Positions 57,777 through 64,000 of a stretch of DNA of 64,000 bases are shown one piece after another. Where the stretch lies: assembly GCF_003584645.1 (NCBI RefSeq), contig NZ_AP017928.1, positions 1,762,981-1,826,980 on the forward strand, read 5' to 3'. The translations under genes and the position numbers were made by a program. Source of the stretch: Methylocaldum marinum. GTDB taxonomy: Bacteria; Pseudomonadota; Gammaproteobacteria; Methylococcales; Methylococcaceae. The notes beneath the pieces are model-generated. The model was not told the DNA's origin and did no database searches. It saw nothing but the letters and a program-made list of their open reading frames with translations. How positions within the stretch are numbered: position 1 is the first letter of the stretch; every line of letters starts with the position of its first letter.

Positions 57777-58364
57777 TCAGTGCGCCCCGCGTCCGTGGTC
57801 TTCGACGGACCGGCCGGGTCTGGCCAAGCCGAAGGCCACATGAACCAGGATCGCCGCCGCGATATACAGCGCGATGCCTTCCAGCGCATGCGGGAAGTAT
57901 CGGGCCAGCCGTGCGCCGAATTCGGCGAAGGTGGTTTCCTCGAAACGTCCCGAGAAGAAATAAAAGCCACCGCTGGACAGGAGTTCGCAGATTGTGGCGC
58001 CGGTCAGCAAGGCCAGGGCGAGCATCGGCAGGGTGGAAACCCGGAAATGGTAGTGCCGCGCGTACCAGCGCCCGGTCAGCCACAATGCGCCATAGGCCGG
58101 CAAGAGAAAGACATAGGCTGGGCTGACGCAGAAATCGCTCACGCCGAACCAGGCAATGCCCACGTAATCGCTGACCACGGCCAAGCCGAGCAAGGCTGGG
58201 AAAGCCCAGACCGAACGCAGATAGAAACCGGCGAGGAAGAAGACCGCCCACGACGCGTCGGGCAAATGAGTGACGCTCGCGAAATGGTGGCTGCGGGTAG
58301 CGGCCATGAGTACGGCGAGGGTGAGGGCGATAGGCCAAAACGTCTTCGATGTCGTGTCATTCAT
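57777..58364 (-). CDS. btuM: BtuM-type solitary ECF S-component for vitamin B12
   Basis: 195-residue integral membrane protein with about six helices. Near the N-terminus HHFASVTHLPDASWAVFFLAG, then DYVGIAWFGVSDFCVSPAY. The cysteine at position 79 in that loop matches the conserved cysteine (about position 80) that binds cobalt and removes cyanide in the described BtuM of Thiobacillus. No ECF ATPase or T-component genes are nearby, in line with BtuM working alone. Position between btuB and cobO supports B12 uptake. Confidence 0.8.
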   Translation of the reverse strand: MNDTTSKTFWPIALTLAVLMAATRSHHFASVTHLPDASWAVFFLAGFYLRSVWAFPALLGLAVVSDYVGIAWFGVSDFCVSPAYVFLLPAYGALWLTGRWYARHYHFRVSTLPMLALALLTGATICELLSSGGFYFFSGRFEETTFAEFGARLARYFPHALEGIALYIAAAILVHVAFGLARPGRSVEDHGRGAH

Positions 58365-58494
58365 ATCAGCTCTCCAGTGTTGTTGTTGAATTGTGTCGAA
58401 ATGAGAATGTCGAAAAAAATCGCTTTTGAGATGGGCGGGGCAACTACCGATCCCTAAGATGAGGTACCACCTAATTCGCCCTACCTAACTGAAA

Positions 58495-60354
58495 TCACAA
58501 GGCATCCGGCGCATAGCGCACGGTCAGGAAGAAATTCAAGTCGTCCTGATAGAAAAAACGGGCAGTCTGATACTGCTTGTTCAACAGATTAGCCACCCGC
58601 CCCTCCAGAGACAAGCCCCGATACAGATCCACGCTGGCGCGCAGATCGACCGTCACGTAACCGGCCAGCCGCTGGGTGTTGGCCACATCGTCGAAACGGC
58701 GGCCCTCGCCGTAAACGGTCGTTCCGACCCGAACCGGACCGACCGAGCGGTCCAGGTCGAACCGAAACATGGTCTGCGCGCGGCGCGGCAGCCGATTGCC
58801 ATTATTGGCACCTTCGGACAGATTTTCGGGATCGATCAGGCTCAGATTGGCCGCGATGTCGAACCCCCACAGCCGAGTCGAGGCCTGGGCTTCGAGGCCG
58901 AGTATGCGCGCCCGGTCCAGGTTTTCAGCGAAGCAACGTGCCGGACCGCACACAGTGGCGATCATGTCGTCGATCTCCGTATGATAGCCGTTGAGAGCCC
59001 AGGCCACATTCAGGTGCTGTCCGCTAATTCCGACTTCCCAGCTCTCGGAGGTTTCCGGCCCGAGCGCCGGATTGCCGAAGTTGGGAAAGTACAGTTCGTT
59101 AAAAGTTGGTGCCTTGAAGGCCCTGCCCCAGGACGCACTCAAGCGAATGCCGTTGTCGAAGCCATAGCCCAAGGCCACATTGCCGGTGGGATAGACGCCG
59201 AACTGTTCGTTATCGTCGACGCGCGTACCCAATACCGCGTCGAATCCGCCCAAGGTCAGCTGGTACTGGGCAAAACCGGCCTTGTCGTCGCGCGAATCGA
59301 CGACATAGTCGGTCGTGCCGTCGACCTGATCGTTGTAGTAATCCAGCCCCAGGGTGAAAAGATGCCCCTCGGTCAGAGCAAAATCGTTCTGCCAGGTGAC
59401 GTTGACCCGCTGGGTATCGAAAGTGCTGCTGAAACGCCGATCCATGAAATTGTCCGATTCGTCCAGGGTGCGGCCGGCGCGGAGGGTCGTGGTCCAGAAT
59501 TCAAACGGCGAATATTTCAGACGGCCGCCCACCATTTGCTGCACGAAAGTCGAGCGGTTCTGCTGGGTGCCGTCGAACTCGTTCTCGCCTTCCGCGTGCA
59601 ACAGATTACCCTCGATTTCCAGGCCATTGTCGAAGCGGTAGCCGGCGCGCGCGCTGCCGGAGGTGTTGTGATAGCCGTCGTCGTCCGGTTGCCGGGTGAA
59701 GCAGCCACCCCCGCCCAGGCTGAAAGGCCGGCCGGCACAGGCATTGAAACCTCGCGTCTCGATCCGCGAACCGCTCAGGCTGTACCAGGCCCGGTCGTCG
59801 CCGCCGGAAACGCCACCGGTGGCCTTGTACATCGAATGGCTGCCCGCGCCGAAGCTCAGGTAAGGCTTGAAACCTTCGCCGCCCTTGCGGGTGAAGATCT
59901 GAATCACCCCGCCGATCGCCTCCGAACCGTACAGGCTGGAGCGCGGCCCACGGACGACTTCGATGCGCTCGATCTGGTCGATCGGGATATCCTGGAACGC
60001 TGTGGTCCCCGATGAGGCCGAACCGGCCCGAACACCGTCGATCAATACCAGCACATGATCGGATTCGGTTCCGCGCAGGTGTACCGACGTGTTCTTTCCC
60101 AGGCCGCCGCTATTGGTGATGGATAAGCCCGGCACGCCGCGCAGGACCTCCTGCACGGACTGCGCCTGCCGGCGCTCGATTTCGTCGCGGTCGATGACGG
60201 TGACCGAGGCCAGCGACTCCTCGACGCTCCGCTCCGTTCGAGTGGCGGTCACGGTAACGGTTTCGAGCTTAGAAAGATAGGCATCGTCGGCACGGACCGA
60301 CGGCAGACAAAAAGACAGTAATGCCGCGTGTAGGCTGCGGTTTTCGATTTTCAT
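58495..60354 (-). CDS. btuB: TonB-dependent vitamin B12 receptor
   Basis: 619 residues from ATG 60352-60354. A short signal peptide (LHAALLSFCLPSVRA), TonB box ETVTVTATRTE, a plug domain (about 40-150: LRGVPGLSITNSGG, VLVLIDGVRAGSASSGTTAFQDIP, ERIEVVRGPRSSLYGSEAIGGVIQIF) and a 22-strand barrel ending in an aromatic-rich last strand (NFFLTVRYAPDAL). Directly downstream of a cobalamin riboswitch, so repressed when B12 is plentiful. Confidence 0.93.
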   Translation of the reverse strand: MKIENRSLHAALLSFCLPSVRADDAYLSKLETVTVTATRTERSVEESLASVTVIDRDEIERRQAQSVQEVLRGVPGLSITNSGGLGKNTSVHLRGTESDHVLVLIDGVRAGSASSGTTAFQDIPIDQIERIEVVRGPRSSLYGSEAIGGVIQIFTRKGGEGFKPYLSFGAGSHSMYKATGGVSGGDDRAWYSLSGSRIETRGFNACAGRPFSLGGGGCFTRQPDDDGYHNTSGSARAGYRFDNGLEIEGNLLHAEGENEFDGTQQNRSTFVQQMVGGRLKYSPFEFWTTTLRAGRTLDESDNFMDRRFSSTFDTQRVNVTWQNDFALTEGHLFTLGLDYYNDQVDGTTDYVVDSRDDKAGFAQYQLTLGGFDAVLGTRVDDNEQFGVYPTGNVALGYGFDNGIRLSASWGRAFKAPTFNELYFPNFGNPALGPETSESWEVGISGQHLNVAWALNGYHTEIDDMIATVCGPARCFAENLDRARILGLEAQASTRLWGFDIAANLSLIDPENLSEGANNGNRLPRRAQTMFRFDLDRSVGPVRVGTTVYGEGRRFDDVANTQRLAGYVTVDLRASVDLYRGLSLEGRVANLLNKQYQTARFFYQDDLNFFLTVRYAPDAL

Positions 60355-60605
60355 GTTCGATGACTTCCCCCGAGCACACCCGCGCGGGATAGGATTGCGC
60401 AAAGCACACGGAGGAAAGCCGCGGACGCATTTGTCCGGAGGCCGGTCGAACGACTGGAGACTTGCCCTGCGGGGTGAAATACAAGGATGTATTTCTACAG
60501 GATTTACCGGAAACGCTTAGAGTTCCGCTCCGATCGGGAGAAGGAGCCGAGTGCATAAGTCCTGTCCTAGGTGAAGGCCATCCAGGCGTCGCCCTCCGCG
60601 ATGCC

Positions 60606-60812
60606 GACCTGGCTTCAGGCCGGTCTCCGGGCTCGCGAGCGGGGATCCTCCCCGGAAACAGCGCCTTCCCGCGCTCAAAAACGCAGTGGCATTGTGCTGT
60701 TCCTCGACTCGCTTACCGTTGCGGGGGCAGCGCCGGCCTTGTTCCTCATGAGGCAGGAACGCACCGGCTTCCCGTTTAATCCCGGCCGTAGAGCTCGCCG
60801 GGACACCTGAAG
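60606..60812 (-). ncRNA. Cobalamin riboswitch controlling the btuB-cob operon
   Basis: On the minus strand in order: TTCAGGTGTCCCGG, GGGAAGCCGGTG, the B12 box GCTGCCCCCGCAACGGTAAG (with GCGAGTC), GCCACTGCG followed by GCGGGAAGGCG, and GAGCCCGGAGACCGGCCTG at the 3' end. These are the conserved blocks of the class I AdoCbl aptamer. The aptamer begins just after a predicted transcription start and ends about 250 bases before btuB. A GAAATACA/TGTATTTC hairpin at 60476-60495 lies in the expression region. Confidence 0.95.
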
Positions 60813-60820
60813 CGGTCGGC

Positions 60821-60849
60821 AGGTTAATCGATGGGCGGGAAGGCGTCAA
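60821..60849 (-). promoter_or_regulatory. Sigma-70-type promoter of the cobalamin operon
   Basis: TTGACG (60844-60849, minus strand) and TAACCT (60821-60826) are 17 bases apart. The expected start of the RNA, near 60814, falls directly at the 5' end of the riboswitch. Confidence 0.6.
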
Positions 60850-61045
60850 TCAAAAAGCGAGCACCGAGCCATTCGTGAACGAGGAACCATCCGGCGCTGG
60901 TCAAGCGGGTTCCCGGACTCCGGCTCGGGAACCCGGTTTGATAAGCTTCGGCGTCTCCATTCGAATCCCATTTTGTACAGCAAGCGCTAAATATGTCTCC
61001 GAAATGGGATTTCGCGAACCGGCGGGCCAAGCCGCCTGCGACGCC

Positions 61046-61840
61046 CTACCCCTTATCGCAGCCTATCGGCACCACCCAGGACGCTTTCGGCTTGGTGGTC
61101 CTGGCATCGCCCGCAACCGGCAATTTCTCCCGGATGAGACGCTCGATATCCGCGACGGTCACCAGATAGCGATCGAGTTCCTTCTCGACCGCATCCTTGG
61201 TATTCGGCACGATCCAGGCGATAGCCCGTCCATCCCCGCGCACCACTACCTTCCAGAACGCATCCGGCGTTTTCACGCCGTGAGTCTTGACGAAGTAATC
61301 ATCGGCCGGGTTGTTGCCCCAAATCACCCCGCCGATGACCAAGAGTTCATCGATATCCCGGTAGCACTCGACGATCTCCTCGGTGAGCTTCCATGCACCC
61401 CTATTCATCTGGGAAACCTGCGGCAGGATATTGGTCATGTAATTGCTCTGCTTGATCGCCACCGCCGAATCGTCCAGATGGTTGGCCGGGACCTGGTGCC
61501 CGCGATCGTACCCGTGGCCGTAACCTTTTGCGCTGATTTGCTGGCATTCCTTCGGAACGTAGGGATCGATCCTGAAGCTATCGGAGCGAGGCTCCTTACC
61601 GTCGTCGTGCTGAGCGTTGTAGCGGAATTTGACCGCACCGCGCTTCTCGCAGTCGATCCACACGGTGAAACCTTCGTAGTCGAGTCGAAGGAAGTTTCCT
61701 TCGCGATGAATCTCGGTCGGCGGCAGGGCGATTTTGCCGGCGCGCGACGGCGTATCGGCAGAGACGCCTCCGCGGGGGACGATGGTACAAGCGCTTAGTG
61801 CAACGGAAAGGATCAAAGGCAGTAAGATAAGACGTCGCAT
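61046..61840 (-). CDS. Lipoprotein DNA/RNA non-specific endonuclease (NUC family)
   Basis: 264 residues from ATG 61838-61840, with lipobox LSAC (Cys18). Beta-beta-alpha-metal nuclease domain: the catalytic DRGH motif in YDRGHQVPANHLDD, the metal asparagine in QSNYMTNILPQVSQMNRGAW, and IGGVIWG. Surface-anchored nucleases of this family degrade extracellular DNA or process DNA during uptake. It lies upstream of the cobalamin promoter but is not part of that operon. Confidence 0.9.
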   Translation of the reverse strand: MRRLILLPLILSVALSACTIVPRGGVSADTPSRAGKIALPPTEIHREGNFLRLDYEGFTVWIDCEKRGAVKFRYNAQHDDGKEPRSDSFRIDPYVPKECQQISAKGYGHGYDRGHQVPANHLDDSAVAIKQSNYMTNILPQVSQMNRGAWKLTEEIVECYRDIDELLVIGGVIWGNNPADDYFVKTHGVKTPDAFWKVVVRGDGRAIAWIVPNTKDAVEKELDRYLVTVADIERLIREKLPVAGDARTTKPKASWVVPIGCDKG

Positions 61841-61989
61841 GGAACTCGGCAAAAAAAGCGCGAAGTCTATCAAAACCGTAGATGATGATCGAACGTTTCC
61901 GGGAAACACCGCCGCCCGATCGGATAACCGTGCCGGGCATTGACAGCAGCAACAAAAATTGTGATCTTTTCACCGACAAACCAACCGGC

Positions 61990-62064
61990 GGGCGGTTAGC
62001 TCAGCGGGAGAGCACTGCCTTCACACGGCAGGGGTCGTAGGTTCGAACCCTACACCGCCCACCA
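61990..62064 (+). tRNA. tRNA-Val (anticodon CAC)
   Basis: Cloverleaf: acceptor GGGCGGT pairs with ACCGCCC, D-arm AGCTCAGCGGGAGAGC, anticodon stem CTGCC/GGCAG around loop TTCACAC (anticodon CAC), T-arm GTAGGTTCGAACCCTAC, and encoded ACCA end (62061-62064). 75 bases. Confidence 0.95.
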
Positions 62065-62143
62065 TACAAATCACCAACTTACATGACCTAAGTCACGCTC
62101 CGCTTCCCTTACCGTGACTCAAGCATGACGCGACGGCTTCCAG

Positions 62144-62479
62144 TCACCTCACGGCTGCCCGCATATTCTCCGGCGCTAAATGGGCATAGCACATGGTGAT
62201 GTGAATGTCGGCATGGCGTAGCAATTCGGCAACTTCCCAGACGACACTCCCGCCTGGACCAACCAGGCCGCACAGGTATGGCGAAGGCCGTTGCGGATGA
62301 AAATCCTCGAGACCCGCTCTCTGGCACGCCGCCGCAAAGCTTCGCTTCACATTCTGAATCCTTTCACCGTTCTGATGGCAGAACACCCAGGGTCTACTCG
62401 GACAATGCCGGGCTCTGAACTCGACCCGAAACCGTAACCGATCCCAGACGAGGACACGTTCAAATGCGAAACCGTCACC
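62144..62479 (-). pseudogene. Tyrosine-recombinase integrase remnant next to tRNA-Val
   Basis: The open stretch reads FERVLVWDRLRFRVEFRARH, PWVFCHQNGERIQNVKRSF, AGLEDFHP and ends LLRHADIHITMCYAHLAPEN with the nucleophile tyrosine. Between HP and VWEVAELL the frame is shifted. The lost reading NGLRHTCAAWLVQAGVS, which holds the catalytic Arg and His, is found in another frame, so two opposite indels have occurred. The N-terminal half is missing; a stop lies at 62480-62482. It likely marks an old integration at the tRNA gene. Confidence 0.75.
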
Positions 62480-62593
62480 TTAGAATCGCATCGGAACGCT
62501 ACCCAGGCACATTGACTGGCGCTTCTCCGTGACCGATGCCAGCGAAAAAAACTCAAGCGGCTCGATCCATCACGTCCATCGTGATGAAGTACT

Positions 62594-63706
62594 AGTGCTT
62601 ACTTGCATTAAACACCGATATGCTGCATCTTGGTGATATGACTCAGATGCAGCAACTGACATGTGATGAGAAGACCCGAAGGATTCTGGAACAGCGGAGG
62701 AGCAGCCAAACGGAATTGCACAGAAACGTGTTTCGGGCACGCATTATCTTGGGGTGCCTGGACGGACGAGGTGTCATGGAATTGGCGCGGGCACTCAACA
62801 CCCGTCCCAACACCGTCATCAAGTGGCGCGATCGCTTTGCCGCGGGAGGACTGGCGGGGCTGGAAGATCGGCCACGGCCCGGCGCGCCTCGGCAGTTGCC
62901 GCCCGATTTGCGCGAGCAAATTCTGGGCGTTTTGGAAGAATCGCCGCCCCCTGGACAGGCGGTCTGGGATGGTGGTGCCGTGGCCCGGCGCTTGGGCGTT
63001 TCGCCACACGCGGTATGGCGGGTTTTGCGGCAGGAGGGGATTTGCCTGCAACGGCAACGTTCCTGGTGCGTTAGCACCGATCCGGAGTTCGTGGCCAAAG
63101 CCGCCGATATTGTCGGGCTCTATTTGGCGCCACCGACCAACGCGCTCGTAATTTGCGTGGACGAGAAACCGAGCATTCAGGCGTTGGAGCGGGCGAGCGG
63201 TTACGTGGAGACCGACAGCGGAAAAATCGTCCGGGGCTTCAAAAGTACCTACAAGCGCCATGGCACACTCAACTTATTTGCGGCGCTGCAAGTAGCCACC
63301 GGGCACGTTCACAGCGCAACCACCGCCACGAAAACCCGCGAGGATTTCTTGGCCTTCATGGACCAAGTCGTCGCCGAGACCCCGGCGGACCAGGAATTAC
63401 ATGTGATTTTGGACAACTATTGCACGCACAAGCGCAACGAGGACTGGTTGGCCAAGAATCCCAGGGTTCATTTTCACTTTACGCCAACCTCGGCCAGTTG
63501 GTTGAGCCAAGTGGAAATCTGGTTCGGTATCCTGAGTCGGAAAGCCTTGCGCGGGGCCAGTTTCTCCAGCATCGCTGAGTTACGGAACGCTATTGAAGCG
63601 TTCATTGCCAACTCTTCCCAAAATCCACGCCCATTCAAATGGCGCAAACGCGAAGTGCACGGCAGTCAACTCAAAAAGACTATCGTTAATTTACGTAATT
63701 AAGCAC
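62594..63706 (+). mobile_element. IS630-family insertion sequence
   Basis: About 1.1 kb around one transposase gene. The ends carry a short inverted repeat: left TAGTGCTTACTTGC (from 62593) and right (reverse complement) TGGTGCTTAATTAC. Exact ends uncertain by a few bases. IS630 elements insert at TA; a TA lies at 62593-62594 on the left. The right side abuts an IS3 remnant. Confidence 0.75.
62638..63702 (+). CDS. IS630-family transposase
   Basis: 354 residues from ATG 62638 (an ATG at 62620 is also in frame). N-terminal helix-turn-helix segments (MELARALNTRPNTVIKWRDRF, then VARRLGVSPHAVWRVLRQEG) and a DDE domain: VDEKPSIQALER, ILDNYCTHKR, and FTPTSASWLSQVEIWFG with the last acidic residue. 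Full length and uninterrupted, so probably functional. Confidence 0.93.
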   Translation: MTQMQQLTCDEKTRRILEQRRSSQTELHRNVFRARIILGCLDGRGVMELARALNTRPNTVIKWRDRFAAGGLAGLEDRPRPGAPRQLPPDLREQILGVLEESPPPGQAVWDGGAVARRLGVSPHAVWRVLRQEGICLQRQRSWCVSTDPEFVAKAADIVGLYLAPPTNALVICVDEKPSIQALERASGYVETDSGKIVRGFKSTYKRHGTLNLFAALQVATGHVHSATTATKTREDFLAFMDQVVAETPADQELHVILDNYCTHKRNEDWLAKNPRVHFHFTPTSASWLSQVEIWFGILSRKALRGASFSSIAELRNAIEAFIANSSQNPRPFKWRKREVHGSQLKKTIVNLRN

Positions 63707-63880
63707 CAGAACTACCGGGTCGGCCGCTACCAAGCACGTGGACTGATGCGCGAGGCTGGAGTGTGGGTGCGCTATCGGGTGACAACGAACAACGCGCATG
63801 GCCAACCGGTGTTTCCGAATCGGCTGCAGAGGGATTTTCAGGTGGCCGCTCTGGGCCGGGTATGGGCCTCGAACATCAGG
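63704..63880 (+). pseudogene. IS3-family transposase (OrfB) fragment
   Basis: Frame reads HQNYRVGRYQARGLMREAGV, then VTTNNAHGQPVFPNRLQRDF and ALGRVWASNI, the start of the IS3-type OrfB integrase core just before its first catalytic Asp (normally VWVADITY). The Asp is replaced and similarity then ends. Its left edge coincides with the right end of the IS630 element, which appears to have inserted into or recombined with it. Confidence 0.75.
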
Positions 63881-64000
63881 ATTCTCCACAAGTCGTGCGC
63901 TTGGCGGCTCACGTCGCAGAATTTTCCTGATGGACTCCCGTAAATGTCAAACTGCTACGGTCTCCCAGGCTTTGCTGGGGATTTCCCTCTATTTGGTTAA

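Overview
The window looks like chromosomal DNA of a GC-rich gammaproteobacterium. Pointers are the bamC-dapA / gcvR-bcp synteny, a monofunctional 1292-aa PurL, an rbbA-type exporter operon and a complete yfaA-T-S-Q-P cluster. A Methylococcales-type organism is my best guess, from the alternative F-type ATPase and the cytochrome types, but that is inference. Most genes are tightly packed and intact. Decay and mobile elements are concentrated at 41.4-44.5 kb and 62.1-64 kb.

Layout. 0-1.2 kb (minus): a piece of an alternative F-ATPase operon (epsilon, AtpQ/AtpI-like, subunit a), with no atpD upstream and no atpR. 1.5-4.1 kb (plus): a GH1 beta-glucosidase, a small secreted repeat protein and two related small membrane proteins. 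4.3-10.4 kb (minus): Hsp20 with a sigma-32-like promoter, purL, bamC, dapA. 10.5-15.4 kb (plus): gcvR-like regulator, a PrxQ-type peroxiredoxin, a PIN-PhoH ATPase, two unknowns and a TIR-TPR protein. 15.5-24.1 kb (minus): a five-gene periplasmic alpha-2-macroglobulin cluster. 24.1-25.2 kb: repeat-bearing intergenic DNA. 25.2-28 kb: a di-haem RoxA-like cytochrome and a PHB-depolymerase-like esterase. 28.2-31.7 kb (minus): an MCE lipid-transport operon. 31.8-38.7 kb (minus): a TetR/OMF/HlyD/RbbA/ABC-2 exporter operon, with a divergent EmrA-like adaptor across a palindromic operator. 39.9-41.3 kb (minus): a parallel beta-helix protein. 41.4-44.5 kb: remnants of a TpsB transporter and a NACHT NTPase, an IS200 element and repeats. 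44.5-47.4 kb (minus): two hypotheticals and a PQQ-type sugar dehydrogenase. 47.5-60.8 kb (minus): a 14-gene cobalamin operon headed by a riboswitch. 61-64 kb: a lipoprotein nuclease, tRNA-Val, a broken integrase, an IS630 element and an IS3 remnant.

How the genes work together. The cobalamin operon is a salvage and finishing route. It covers outer-membrane uptake (BtuB), inner-membrane uptake (BtuM), adenosylation (CobO), lower-ligand synthesis (BluB), side-chain removal (CbiZ) and reassembly (CbiA/CobB, CobQ, CobD, CbiB, CobU, CobT, CobC, CobS). No corrin-ring methylation genes lie in the window. Nearly all junctions are 4-base ATGA or GTGA overlaps. The yfa-like cluster combines a protease-trapping macroglobulin with a lysozyme-inhibitor-like/DUF2135 fusion, an NlpC/P60-like protein and a small HExxH protein. 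It therefore looks like an envelope protection module. Several dispersed repeat families recur in the window, and two copies lie in frame inside the N-termini of exported proteins.
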